From JABDIY01 sp963751955 (GTDB taxonomy: Bacteria > Actinomycetota > Acidimicrobiia > Acidimicrobiales > SZUA-35): DNA of 64,000 bases. The stretch lies in the NCBI GenBank assembly GCA_963751955.1, contig CAVVWM010000002.1:248001-312000 (forward strand), read 5' to 3'. Within the stretch, counting starts at the first letter, position 1; every line of letters begins with the position of its first letter. This document shows positions 44,822 to 53,933 of the stretch, piece by piece. A program made the position numbers and the translations under genes. Below the pieces are notes generated by a model that worked only from the letters and a program-made list of their open reading frames with translations, was not told the origin of the DNA and searched no databases.

Positions 44822-46516
44822 CTATCCTCTCGGCGCGGTGACCTCGTTGGGGTAGGGGAACCACCGCAGGTGCTCGAAATCGGCGGTGGTGTCCGGTGGT
44901 TCCAGAGGGATCATTCCTGCGCTCAACTTGTGTTTCAGGATGCCGTCGGCTTCGGCCAGGAATTCCGAACGGTCGGTCGAGCCGAGGCGCTGACGATGAT
45001 CCTGGTGGTGGAGCCCGTCCCCGTCGTAGCTGATGTCCCGCAGACTCATGGGCGCAGTGCGGGGCGCGTCGCGATGTTTCCACAACCCGGTGCTGGGCTC
45101 GAACCGGTACTCGGGGAGCATGGCCGCGCCGTTCGCGGCGACCCAGTGGACCGCATCGATCACGTACTGGAGGGTGGCATCGGTGATGAAATAGTTGAAG
45201 TTCACCCGTACCCAGCCGGGTTTGATGCCTTCACAACCATGGGTGATTTCGCGTTCGAACTCGTGGGATTGGTCGAGATCGATCCCCAGCAGGCGATGTC
45301 CGTATGGTCCCGCACATGAACAACCGCCCCGCGACTGGATGCCGAACAGGTCGTTCAGCAATGCGACCACGTAGTTGTGATGCAGAAAGCTGTCTTCGCC
45401 GTGGCGCACCACGAACGAGACGATTGAGAGCCGCTCCACCTCCAGGTTCCCGAGGATGTAGAGCTTGGGATCGTCGTGCCACGACGCGATTGCGGTCCGG
45501 ATGAAACGTTCTTCGTTCTCACGGATCGTGTCGACGCCGACGACCTCTTTGAGTTGGAACACCAGACCGGCCCGGATCGACTCGACGATCGCCGGAGTGC
45601 CACCTTCCTCCCGATGTTCGATCTCAGGCAGGTAGCTGTGCTCCTCGGGGTTGACATATGCCACGGTTCCTCCACCGGGCACATGGGGCACTCGGTTGGT
45701 GAACAGTTCTCGGCGGGCACACAGGACGCCGGGGGTTCCGGGGCCACCGATCATCTTGTGGGGTGAGATGAAAACCGCGTCGTAGTAGCCATCGCCGTCG
45801 GCTGAAGACCCCATGTCGACTTCGACATAGGGTGCTGCGGCTGCGAAGTCCCAGAAGGCGAGCGCACCGTGCTGGTGCAGCATGCTGGACACACCCCGTG
45901 TATCGGTGACAATTCCGGTGACGTTCGACGCCGCTGAGAACGACCCGATCTTCAGAGGACGGTTCGCGTACTCCACCAACGCGGCCTCGAGTCGTTGGAG
46001 GTCGACGTGGCCGTCGGCGTCTTCATCGATGGTGACGACCGTTGCGATCGACTCCCGCCATGGGATTTCGTTGGAATGGTGCTCGTAGGGACCGATGAAG
46101 ACCACCGGTCGTTCGTCTTCGGGAATTTGGGCGTCGAAGTGGAATCGATCATCCATGGTTGATGGGATTCGTATTCCCAGCACTCCGACCATGCGATCGA
46201 TGGCGCTGGTGGAGCCGCTTCCGCAGAACAACACCGCATGCTCTTGGGAAGCGCCGAGGCATTCGGCGATGATCTGGCGTGCGTCCTCCCGAAACCGGGT
46301 TGTCTGTAGGCCGGTGCCGGACGATTCGGTGTGGGTGTTGGCGTACAAGGGCAGCACGACCGTGCGGATGTAGTCCTCGATGAAACACAACGAACGACCC
46401 GACGCGGTGTAGTCGGCGTACACAACGGGACGGGGACCGAAGGGTCCGTCGACGACCTCGTCGCCGCCGATGATGGAGCGCTGGATGAGATCGATCAGCG
46501 GAGTTCGGGCCATCAC
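44822..46516 (-). CDS. Class V aminotransferase (cysteine desulfurase-like), long form
   Basis: A 564-residue PLP enzyme with the SufS/NifS-like fold: VVYADYTASGRSLCFIEDYI at the start, AVLFCGSGSTSAIDRM, the PLP lysine in FISPHKMIGGPGTPGVL, and GIQSRGGCSCAGPYGHRLLG near the end, where desulfurases hold the active Cys loop. The C-terminal 100 residues (from about 465) extend past the usual desulfurase end. Cysteine desulfurase or a related aminotransferase/lyase activity cannot be separated. An internal Met at codon 2 (46513) is an equally good start. Confidence 0.85.
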   Translation of the reverse strand: MMARTPLIDLIQRSIIGGDEVVDGPFGPRPVVYADYTASGRSLCFIEDYIRTVVLPLYANTHTESSGTGLQTTRFREDARQIIAECLGASQEHAVLFCGSGSTSAIDRMVGVLGIRIPSTMDDRFHFDAQIPEDERPVVFIGPYEHHSNEIPWRESIATVVTIDEDADGHVDLQRLEAALVEYANRPLKIGSFSAASNVTGIVTDTRGVSSMLHQHGALAFWDFAAAAPYVEVDMGSSADGDGYYDAVFISPHKMIGGPGTPGVLCARRELFTNRVPHVPGGGTVAYVNPEEHSYLPEIEHREEGGTPAIVESIRAGLVFQLKEVVGVDTIRENEERFIRTAIASWHDDPKLYILGNLEVERLSIVSFVVRHGEDSFLHHNYVVALLNDLFGIQSRGGCSCAGPYGHRLLGIDLDQSHEFEREITHGCEGIKPGWVRVNFNYFITDATLQYVIDAVHWVAANGAAMLPEYRFEPSTGLWKHRDAPRTAPMSLRDISYDGDGLHHQDHRQRLGSTDRSEFLAEADGILKHKLSAGMIPLEPPDTTADFEHLRWFPYPNEVTAPRG

Positions 46517-46544
46517 CCAGTATGAACCACTTCGGCAAGCCCTG

Positions 46545-47832
46545 CTATGCCGGAGTGTGTGTGACAGCTGCAGCTTCGGGAATGATGGGCGGGCTGGCGT
46601 TGAGCTCTTGGATGGCGAAGCCGGCCACCTTCTTGTAGCCGGCGGCGAAGTCTTCCAGTTCTTGGTGGGTCATGACGTCGTGGATGTCATCGAAGACGCC
46701 CTCGCACTTCTCTTCCACGATCTGCATGATGTGATCGGGCCCGGCGGTCCGGTTCCTGAGGATCATCTTCTCGGTGGCGGGCCGCATCTCGTCTTCGTAG
46801 GCCTGAAGAGCATCGGCGCTCACCCCGTAGTCCAGGAACGCTCGACCCAGTTTGCGGGCGTCCACGATGGCCTGGCTGGCTCCGTTGGATCCCACCGGGT
46901 ACATCACGTGGGCTGCATCACCTAGCAGCGTTGTATTGCCCTCGGTCCACTTCGGGATCGGGTCCCGGTCCACCAAAGGGTATTCGTAGATCCGTTCCGC
47001 CCCCCGCACCAGTTGCTCGATAGTCATGCCGTTGTCGAGCCATGAGAAGGTCCATCCGTCGTAGGCGCCGAGGAAGTCTTCCACCCTGGCTCGCCGGGTG
47101 TAGTCCGCGTTCCTGAAGCCAATCGACGTGTCGACCGCCAACATGGCGATCCAATTGATGAGCGCTTGGCCGGTGTCGGGCTCGGTGGGACTGATCGGGT
47201 AGGAGACGAGCTTCACCGACTCGTTGCCGCTGAGCACCATGGTGGCACCATCGAGAAAGGGGGCGGCCCGTGTGGTGGCCCGCCACAGGGTCTTTCCGGC
47301 CCACAGCGGCTCGCCTTGGTCGGGGTACATCTGAGCGCGGACACCGGAGTGGATGCCGTCCGCTCCGATGAGCAGTTGGCCGTGCACCGTCCTGGTCTCA
47401 CCGGACCGTTGCTCGATTCTGACGGACACACCGCTGGCGTCGTTGTCGAACCCGACCACGCTCGACGAAGTCTCAATCGAATCAGCGCCTAGTCGGTCCA
47501 CAGCCGCCCGAAACAGCATCATCTGGAGATGGCCTCTGTGGACAGAATACTGGGGCCAGTTGTACCCGGCTTTGACGCCGCGTGGCTCACCCCAGATCAG
47601 CCCCTCCGTGTTTGGAGTACATGTTGTAGCCCTGGGTTGCCACACCGATCTTGGCCAGCTCGTCGCCAAGCCCAAGGGCCTGCACCTCACGGACCGCATT
47701 GGGCTGCAGGTTGATCCCAACCCCGAGAGGTTTCAGTTCCTGGACCGATTCCAGCACCAACGCTGGGACACCGATCTGATGGAGGGTCAGAGCCAAGGCG
47801 AGACCCCCGATACCTCCCCCCGAGATCACCAC
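46545..47832 (-). CDS. FAD-dependent monooxygenase (salicylate hydroxylase-like), one frameshift
   Basis: GTG 47832 begins VISGGGIGGLALALTLHQIG, the FAD-binding GxGxxG. The first frame carries VLESVQELKPLGVGINLQPN and GYNMYSKHGG, then stops soon after. The other frame continues with LIWGEPRGVKAG, SVHRGHLQMMLFRAAVDRLG, DGIHSGVR, and the second FAD motif NTTLLGDAAHVMYPVGSNGA. One surplus base in the run 47601-47604 explains the shift. This is the class A flavoprotein monooxygenase family, which hydroxylates aromatic rings with NAD(P)H and oxygen. Substrate unknown. Uncorrected, the second part reads from 47720. Confidence 0.85.
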
Positions 47833-47904
47833 CGGTTCGTGCGATCCCGTCCCCCATGGATCAGAGTCTTCCAGCCATGATTCGCTATTTGCGAACCGAG
47901 GCCG

Positions 47905-48669
47905 CTACTGCTCTGCGGTGCTGCGGTCGATCACGGTGAGGACCGCACCCCGGGATCCATCAGACCGCACGATCTTCCGAACGGCGTGTCCACAGGCGGC
48001 ATCGTCACGGTGCCGCCGCTGGCAGCGGCGTACTGGGCTGCAGCGTCGACATCGGAAACGACGAAGTTCACGACCCAGTGGGCTGGCACCTCATCGGGAA
48101 CCATCTCCGGCATCTCCATCATCCCGCAAGTCCATTCACCATCGTTGGAGAACACGGTGTAGTTCATTTCGGGCATGAACTCGGCGGTCCATCCGAACAC
48201 CTCGCCGTAGAAGGCGCCAGCGGCCTCGGTATCTCTCGTCATGCAATCGAACCAGCAGGGGGCGCCGTTCTCATCCATGAGTTTCATGCCGTTGTCGGCC
48301 ATCCCTTCGATCAAACAAATCACGGCACCGGCGGGATCGGCGATCACCGCCATTCGAGCTTCGGCCCGAAATCTCAAACGGTTGCTGGAAAACGTTGCCT
48401 CCGGCCGCAGTGACCTTGGCGACCGTGGCGTCGGCATCTTCCACGGTGACGTAGGTGGACCAGCGCGCATTCCCTCCATTTCGGCGGATCTGCATCACAC
48501 CAGCCACGGGTGATCCGCCGACCATGAAGATCGTGTAGGGAGTCTTGCCGTCGTTGAAGGTGTTCCAACCGAAGAGGCCGCCGTACCACTCGATGCCGGC
48601 GGCGAGATCGGCTGCGGCGAGGTCTACCCAGCTGATGCTGTGCGTCTTGTGCGTGTCGATGGAGGCCAT
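47905..48669 (-). CDS. Two-domain VOC (glyoxalase/bleomycin resistance) protein, two frameshifts
   Basis: The first domain reads SISWVDLAAADLAAGIEWYG, LFGWNTFNDGKTPYTIFMVG, and STYVTVEDADATVAKVTAAG. At 48365-48367 one G must be added (complementary strand) to continue ISGAEARMAVIADPAGAVI into the second domain PCWFDCMTRDTEAAGAFYGE, VFGWTAEFMPEMNYTVFSND. At 47948-47951 a further G restores the end GGAVLTVIDRSTAEQ and the stop TAG at 47905-47907. VOC domains come in such pairs, forming one metal site between them. Substrate unknown. Without correction the fragments are 48271-48669 and 47931-48479. Confidence 0.85.
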
Positions 48670-48757
48670 ACGCCGAACCTAGTTCCACCGATTCAATGCG
48701 TCCACGGGATCCAACGAACCTCTCACCGATCGGGACGGCGTCGGCCCGTCTGCTCGG

Positions 48758-50206
48758 TCACGTACCCGAGACGTAGTCGATGACATCTGACGCAGAGTAG
48801 AACGCGGTGCCAACCGAGACCCGGCCCATGAGCTCACGCACGCCGGCGAAATCGGAACCGGCCGTGACGATCGGGGGCTCTTCCACACCGGCGGCGACCC
48901 TGTACTGGGGTAGACCGGCGCTCGCCAGCAGGCCGTTGCACAGACAGGCTCGTCCCTCGATGTTCTCCGCCCGGCCACCTTTGACGTCGCTGTACGACTT
49001 CAGCGGCTCGGCCGGGCACCGGTACCCGACCCGCTTGTTGTCGGTGATGAAGGGAACGCGAAGCGCCCCCAGATCACATACCCTCCGCCGGTTCAGGAAG
49101 ACATCCTCCTCGGAGATCGTTCCGTCGACCTGCACGATTCGAAACGGGAACCCTGTGGGTGAGGCCCGCCAATCGGACCGGACCTCGACGGTGCCGTCGG
49201 CCACCTGGGCAACGATCTTGGCCTTCAGGTCGGAGGTGAGGCCCGACTCCTCACAGAACGCGAATGCTGTCCCCATCTGGATGCCGGCCGCTCCTTGGGT
49301 CCGAGCGTTCTTGAGTCCCGCCGGGGTTCCGAATGATCCGGCCAGCCAGAAGGGCAGGCCGATTTCGGACATACGAACGAGGTCGACCTCATCGCGCTCG
49401 TCATACACCGGCTGACCCAGTTCGTCGGTGCGTCTCCTGCCGCGGGGTGGAGCATTGTGGCCGCCCGCACTGGGAGCTTCGACGACGAAGCCCTCAGGTG
49501 GTTCTGGCAAAGCGGCGAGTCCCTCGGCCAGATCGACCGAAGCGACGATCGCCAGGAAGTCCGGGCGCCCCAGGCGCGGGAGAGGTCCTCCATCGTTGAT
49601 GTCGGTTGGGCGGAACCGCACCTCGATGGCCTCGTCGTTCGAGCTGAGTCCCTGAACCCGGAGAGGAAGCGTGATGGGCTCGTGGCGCGACAGGCGAGTG
49701 ATCATGCCCGGCATGTCTTTCGGGTTCCCCGCCCCCACAATGATGTAGTCGACTCCAGCCAGCATGGCCCCGTAGGCCGAGAACGGGATCGGGAGCTCGA
49801 TCTTCCTGAGGTAGTTGATACCGACCGGACCTGTGTGTCCCTCCTTGGCGAGGAACACCTCGACGAAGTTGGCGGCGACGGTCAGTTCCTGGAGGGCGAG
49901 CTCGGGCTCGACGGTGAAGGTGCGGACATTCTTGAACGGCTTCTTGCAGTCCTTTCCACCCGGCACGAAATAGGCGTCGAGAATCCGCTCGGCCACGGCC
50001 GGGAACGGGAAATGCTGGAGTGCTCGCCTCACGTGGCCGTCTGGATCACCGAGCTGGAGCCTGCGGGCCATGACCACCTCGAGGATCGTGCCCGAGACCA
50101 CGCCGAGCTCACCTCTTCGGGCGACTGCGTTTGCCAGCGGCCAGCCCGAGATGGCAACGCCCATACCGCCCTGGATGATGCTCGGGCGCTCGATACGAGT
50201 TGTCAT
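48758..50206 (-). CDS. Nitronate monooxygenase family (2-nitropropane dioxygenase-like) protein
   Basis: A 482-residue FMN-binding TIM-barrel protein. IIQGGMGVAISGWPLANAVAR is the start of the NPD barrel; VEAPSAGGHNAPPRGRR and WLAGSFGTPAGLKNARTQGA followed by GIQMGTAFAFCEESGLT are the FMN phosphate-binding blocks. It is longer than nitronate monooxygenases (about 350), with an extra Cys-bearing C-terminal part (GYRCPAEPLKSYSDVKGG, RACLCNGLLASAGLPQ), as in PfaD-like enoyl reductase relatives. Choosing between these roles is not possible here. The gene stands alone on this strand. Confidence 0.85.
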   Translation of the reverse strand: MTTRIERPSIIQGGMGVAISGWPLANAVARRGELGVVSGTILEVVMARRLQLGDPDGHVRRALQHFPFPAVAERILDAYFVPGGKDCKKPFKNVRTFTVEPELALQELTVAANFVEVFLAKEGHTGPVGINYLRKIELPIPFSAYGAMLAGVDYIIVGAGNPKDMPGMITRLSRHEPITLPLRVQGLSSNDEAIEVRFRPTDINDGGPLPRLGRPDFLAIVASVDLAEGLAALPEPPEGFVVEAPSAGGHNAPPRGRRRTDELGQPVYDERDEVDLVRMSEIGLPFWLAGSFGTPAGLKNARTQGAAGIQMGTAFAFCEESGLTSDLKAKIVAQVADGTVEVRSDWRASPTGFPFRIVQVDGTISEEDVFLNRRRVCDLGALRVPFITDNKRVGYRCPAEPLKSYSDVKGGRAENIEGRACLCNGLLASAGLPQYRVAAGVEEPPIVTAGSDFAGVRELMGRVSVGTAFYSASDVIDYVSGT

Positions 50207-50401
50207 GATGGATCATTGCCCCGTGAGCCACAGAGGATCGAGGCAAAGATTCCTCTCTGTTATGTATGTGACCTGGCGACTGTTGGGAAGGTTACCCGCC
50301 TCGACAGTGACGATGGTCATGCCAGCGCGATCGGCCGCCTGGACAGCAACGGTCGTGTCGCTAGCCTCCTAGCTCGAGGGCCGAACCGGCCCATTTCGGG
50401 C

Positions 50402-50818
50402 TCATTCGCTGTCAGGTCTCGAGTAGTCGGCAGCTTCGACAAGCGCCGCAAAGCCGTCCAATTCGGCAGCGTTGGGCGTGTGACTCCAGACGTAGAGCCC
50501 ATCGAGCAGATCGGCGTAGGTCGTCTCCTGGCCGGGCTGGACTGCGGCTGCGAGAGGCATGTCGTCGGGAATGGTCTCCTTGTACGTGGCCAGGATGCGT
50601 CGGTGATACTCGCGGTCGAGATCAAGCTTGAAGACCACACCATGGGCACGGTTGACCTCCTCGCACACACCCTCCTCCAGGAGAGGGCACGAATGTGCGA
50701 CGCCAGGACCGTGACAGACCCGGACCTCATGGCCTGACCCTTCTAGAAGGCGTCGTTCGAAGTGTTCGTGATCACCGGGGGTCACATCGAGTATGACGCC
50801 CTGCTCATGCTCCATCAT
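50402..50818 (-). CDS. Uncharacterised 138-residue acidic protein
   Basis: The protein starts at Met 50818 or 50815. It has a central Cys/His-bearing stretch (VRVCHGPGVAHSCPLLEEGV, CEEVNRAHGVVFKLDLDRE) followed by a helical part YHRRILATYKETIPDDMPLA and an acidic C-terminus. The 'CPLLEEGxC' plus hydrophobic strand resembles a receiver-like or P-loop-free sensor seen in actinobacterial hypothetical proteins, but I cannot assign it. No signal peptide. It stands between the nitronate monooxygenase and the MT0933-like gene, about 195 bp downstream of which nothing coding is seen. Confidence 0.68.
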   Translation of the reverse strand: MMEHEQGVILDVTPGDHEHFERRLLEGSGHEVRVCHGPGVAHSCPLLEEGVCEEVNRAHGVVFKLDLDREYHRRILATYKETIPDDMPLAAAVQPGQETTYADLLDGLYVWSHTPNAAELDGFAALVEAADYSRPDSE

Positions 50819-50897
50819 GTGGCCAGTGTCTGCTCAGATTCCATCTCTCCCTAGGGCACAAGGTCCGTGAGTAGAGTCACGGGACCGCATGCGCGAA

Positions 50898-50956
50898 ACG
50901 ACCCCGGACCTGCCGGGGTCGTCAGCCAAGCTCTGCTAGCGAGCCGTGCTCGCTAG
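50898..50956 (-). terminator. Two hairpins downstream of the MT0933-like gene
   Basis: A 10-bp stem at 50898-50907 and 50913-50922 around the loop ACCTG, and an 8-bp palindromic stem CTAGCGAG at 50936-50943 and 50949-50956 that includes the stop codon of the gene at 50953. On the minus strand the first is followed by a short T run, fitting a terminator. Confidence 0.6.
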
Positions 50957-51126
50957 GGGCTGTCGTCTCCGAGGTGTTCCTCGGCCGCGTCGTCGGCCTT
51001 ATCGAGGTGGTCGGAGAACTTGCCACCGGTCTTGTCGTCGATGACATCGGTGGCCTTGTCAACACCTTCGGCGATCTTGTCACCGTGTTCCCCTGCAGCA
51101 TCCTTGATCTTGTCGAACATTCCCAT
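50953..51126 (-). CDS. MT0933/Rv0909-like small antitoxin-type protein
   Basis: ATG 51126 lies downstream of a GAGGAA ribosome binding site and gives 57 residues (MGMFDKIKDAAGEHGDKIAE). The heptad-like pattern, GEHGDKIAEGVDKATDVIDD and TGGKFSDHLDKADDAAEE, matches the small actinobacterial Rv0909/MT0933 antitoxin family. No toxin gene is adjacent; the neighbours are a hypothetical protein and a tRNA, so antitoxin function is doubtful here and a general stress or nucleoid-type role is as likely. The acidic amphipathic helices suggest a self-associating protein. Confidence 0.72.
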   Translation of the reverse strand: MGMFDKIKDAAGEHGDKIAEGVDKATDVIDDKTGGKFSDHLDKADDAAEEHLGDDSP

Positions 51127-51337
51127 GTTTTTCCTCACCGGGGCCGGGCCCCTTGATTTGATTGACAATCTATTGGACGCTCCGGGAGCACCGAAGGTCG
51201 CGCACTCATCGGAGTGTTACGGCTCAATCTCCCGTTTGCTGAACACCAAGGCCAGCAAACCAGCCGCGATCGGCCCTTGGGTCTCATCGACCAACCAACT
51301 ACGACAACTATCGAAACCAGTGACCTGGATTTTCCTG

Positions 51338-51410
51338 CGCCCTTGGCAAGAATCGAACTTGCGACGCACGGTTTAGGAAACCGACGCTCTATCCACTGAG
51401 CTACAAGGGC
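51338..51410 (-). tRNA. tRNA-Arg (anticodon CCU)
   Basis: A 73-nt cloverleaf on the minus strand. Acceptor arms GCCCTTG (51404-51410) and CAAGGGC (51339-51345) pair fully; the D arm contains AGCTCAGTGGATAGAGC; the T arm is GCAAGTTCGATTCTTGC. The anticodon loop TTCCTAA holds CCT (reads AGG, Arg). The anticodon stem has one T-T mismatch at its base. CCA is not encoded. Confidence 0.93.
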
Positions 51411-51699
51411 TTGCGCGGTGAGGATATCGGGCTGGTGCCGGAGGTTCTGACGTGACTCAACCACATTCGGCCGTTCTGGCATCGAACCACGCCCTGTCAC
51501 GTGACGGCGTGACGATACTTGGGTTCGATGTGCTGGCCCGACGCAGATCGGCCGGCTCTAGCGGCGCCGGTCGGGGTGAGTGGCTCAGGGTCAGGTGAGG
51601 GTCACTGGGGGAACGTGAGGGGCTCCCGCATGTTCAGGTCCCCGGAATCGGCAGAGGGTGACGGAGTAAACACTTCAACTAGTCACGAGAGAACCTCCA

Positions 51700-52170
51700 A
51701 TGTCACTTCTCACCAATGAAACACCGACCACTCCACTGGTCGCTCGGCCGGTAATCGCCGCCAGCGCCAGAAATGCGGTCTAGACCTACCGCACCGGTGA
51801 TACTGAGGTTCGAGCGCTGGACGGCGTGACCGTCGACTTCGCCCAAAGTGCGTTCACCACCATCATGGGTCCCTCCGGCTCAGGCAAGTCCACGCTCATT
51901 CACTGCGTGGCCGGGCTCGACCAACTCACTTCCGGATCGGTGTCGGTCGGAGGCACCGAATTGAGCCACCTCAACGAGAAGGAACTCACTCGCCTCCGCC
52001 GTGACCACGTTGGCTTCGTCTTCCAGGCGTTCAGCCTGATCCCCACCCTCACGGTCGAGGAGAACATCAAGCTGCCCGCCGCTCTGGCCAAGTCAAGGCC
52101 GGAAGCCTCGTGGTTCAACACTGTGATCGACACAGTCGGTCTCGGCGATCGCCTGGCACACCGCCCCGAG
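51700..52170 (+). pseudogene. Decayed, truncated copy of the LolD/MacB-type ABC ATPase
   Basis: From ATG 51700 the reading (MSLLTNETPTTPL...) matches the start of the intact ATPase at 53934, but TAG at 51781-51783 replaces the Lys in 'KTYRTGDTEV'. After the stop the match continues (RTGDTEVRALDG, FTTIMGPSGSGKSTLIHCVA with an intact Walker A, HLNEKELTRLRRDHVGF, TVEENIKLPAALAKS) to GDRLAHRPE near 52170. There it ends abruptly before the signature LSGGQ and Walker B. The upstream leader (from about 51583) is duplicated as well. The remainder of the copy, including the permease, is missing. The coding-like stretch 52171-52325 after the breakpoint is unrelated. Confidence 0.88.
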
Positions 52171-52249
52171 ATGAAACCGAGCTGCTGGCTTTGGAAGCGC
52201 TTGTTCCACCTGTTGAGAGAGTCGGCACGGAACTCGTTGTGGACTCGGT

Positions 52250-52555
52250 CTATTTCGGGTATCTGGCTCTACTGCAGCTTGTGCACTGCGACCCAGGAGA
52301 ACGTTGGTGTGTGCCGCAATGAGGCTTCTTACAGACATGGCATGATCGGTCGGCCAGAACACCGCATTCGACGCAGACCGGTGGTGCGGTGCGATGGCTC
52401 GCGGCGTTGTCATCGGTGAGAAATTCGCCGCAGTGCTTACATTTGAAGGCGGCCGCCACTATTTGTTCAGCACGGTAGGGACAAGTCGCCAGCTCCGGTT
52501 CCACAGCTAACGGCAGCCACGTTTCGACCTCGGTCTGGCATCGGGCGCAATGCAT
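52250..52555 (-). CDS. Putative zinc-ribbon protein
   Basis: From ATG 52555 (MHCARCQTEVETWLPL) the product has 101 residues; in-frame starts at 52645 and 52663 add up to 36. Five Cys/His pairs (CARC, CKHCGEF, CVECG, CHVCKKPHCGTH, CTSC) suggest three small zinc modules, the last ones of B-box or double-ribbon type. I do not recognise the family. It lies beside the ATPase pseudogene, and its 3' part overlaps the unrelated stretch after the breakpoint, so it may be a passenger of the duplication. No ribosome binding site is obvious at any start. Confidence 0.5.
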   Translation of the reverse strand: MHCARCQTEVETWLPLAVEPELATCPYRAEQIVAAAFKCKHCGEFLTDDNAASHRTAPPVCVECGVLADRSCHVCKKPHCGTHQRSPGSQCTSCSRARYPK

Positions 52556-52690
52556 GGACTGCTTATCGACGCCGTTCCCTAGCCGATTGAGTGACCATGC
52601 GGCAGGAACCTTCGCCTCTGGACACGATCTGCTTGAGCAAAGCATGGCAATCTGGCCCACCACGACACTTCTAGAGAACGGGACTTCGCC

Positions 52691-53713
52691 ATGATCCGCC
52701 TATTGCCAAACGATCAGACTCTGAGGCGGTTCGCGGTTGGCGGTCTGGTGGGCTTAATGGTCTTGTTGGGAGCTTGCGGAGATGATCAGGCTGAGACACT
52801 CGAAGCTGCTCCGACTACGGCGGCCGATTCCCAGCCAGACGCCACCGAAACGACGGCTTCGGAGTCCACGACCACCTCTGTCGAGACAACCACCACCGAG
52901 GCTCCCCCGGCGGACAAAGCCATAATGTTTGCGGCCATCGGGGACTTCGGCACCGACGATGAACGCCAGCGACGGGTGTCCGACCTGGTCGGTTCCTGGG
53001 GTCCAGACTTCATCATTACCGCCGGTGACAACCGCTATGGAAACCGATCGATGGATGCGGTGATCGGTGGCCACTACTGTGACTGGCTCAACGGAGTTCA
53101 GGGTGGAGATCTCTGCTCGGGCAAAGCAAGTTCGGTCAACCGCTTCTTTCCGTCGGCAGGCAACCACGACTACAGGGACGGCGGTGGCATCTCCGAATAC
53201 ACCGACTACTTCACCCTCCCCGGAGTAGATATCGAGAGCACCAATACCTCTGGCACCGAGCTGTACTACGACTTTGTTCAGGGCCCGGTGCACTTCTTCG
53301 CCATCGACAGTCACGGAGCCAGCAAGGACACACAGAAGGAATGGCTCGAGAAGACTTCCGTGGCTTCTACATCGAAATGGAAAATTGTGTTCTTCCACCA
53401 TGCGGCCTATTCCTCATCGTCCGCGCACGGTTCTGATTCGAGCATGCAGTGGGACTTCGCCGCCTGGGGTGTTGATGCCGTGATCGCCGGTCACGATCAC
53501 ACCTACGAACGGATCGAACACGATGGAGTCCTCTATTTCGTCAACGGACTCGGGGGTCGGAGCATCTACGAATTGGGCCAACCAGTCGAGGGCAGCCAGG
53601 TTCGCTACAACGAGGACAACGGGGCGATGCGGATCACGGCCGATTCGGCCGAGATGACGTTCGAATTCGTCGCTACCTCAGGAACGGTGATTGACTCCCG
53701 CACGATTCGGTGA
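52691..53713 (+). CDS. Lipoprotein metallophosphatase (purple acid phosphatase-like)
   Basis: A 340-residue protein. The signal peptide ends in lipobox LGACGD, followed by a Thr/Ser/Glu-rich stalk. The two-metal phosphoesterase motifs are complete: AAIGDFGTDD (GD), ITAGDNRYG (GDN), SAGNHDYRDGG (GNHD), FFHHAAYSS and AGHDHTYERIE (GHxH). The spacing fits tartrate-resistant/purple acid phosphatases. It acts outside the membrane and would free phosphate from organic phosphates. It lies between the pseudogene copy and the intact ABC operon. Confidence 0.9.
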   Translation: MIRLLPNDQTLRRFAVGGLVGLMVLLGACGDDQAETLEAAPTTAADSQPDATETTASESTTTSVETTTTEAPPADKAIMFAAIGDFGTDDERQRRVSDLVGSWGPDFIITAGDNRYGNRSMDAVIGGHYCDWLNGVQGGDLCSGKASSVNRFFPSAGNHDYRDGGGISEYTDYFTLPGVDIESTNTSGTELYYDFVQGPVHFFAIDSHGASKDTQKEWLEKTSVASTSKWKIVFFHHAAYSSSSAHGSDSSMQWDFAAWGVDAVIAGHDHTYERIEHDGVLYFVNGLGGRSIYELGQPVEGSQVRYNEDNGAMRITADSAEMTFEFVATSGTVIDSRTIR

Positions 53714-53814
53714 GACTGCAGCGAGTCAGGTCGGCTTCCGCATTCACGAGGTGTTCGGGACAGCCGGTCCAGCCGCGACGCGGGGCCTAACCCCTGTTCC
53801 TTGTTTTCCCGCAG

Positions 53815-53870
53815 CTCAGGGTTGGGTCAGGGTCACTCGGGGAAGGTTGAGGGTTCTCCCGCATAGTGCG
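53815..53870 (+). promoter_or_regulatory. Conserved leader motif, possible operator of the ABC operon
   Basis: About 100 nt before the ATPase start, the sequence CTCAGGGTTGGGTCAGGGTC (53815-53834) with repeated GGGTCA half-sites continues into CTCGGGGAAGG and CTCCCGCAT. The same block, with the same half-sites, precedes the pseudogene at about 51583-51632. The region is otherwise diverging, so the retained half-sites look like a regulator-binding site. Which regulator is unknown. Confidence 0.4.
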
Positions 53871-53933
53871 AGCCGGCAATCGGATGGACATTCATGAGGT
53901 ACATACATCGCCTAGTCACGAGAGAACCTCCAA

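Noticed and set aside
49457..50737. 426-residue plus-strand ORF
   Set aside because: Antisense to the nitronate monooxygenase and the next gene; composition is Arg/Glu/His-rich shadow sequence.
50953..51126. Complete toxin-antitoxin pair at the MT0933-like gene
   Set aside because: No toxin-like ORF lies on either side; only a tRNA and an unrelated hypothetical gene.
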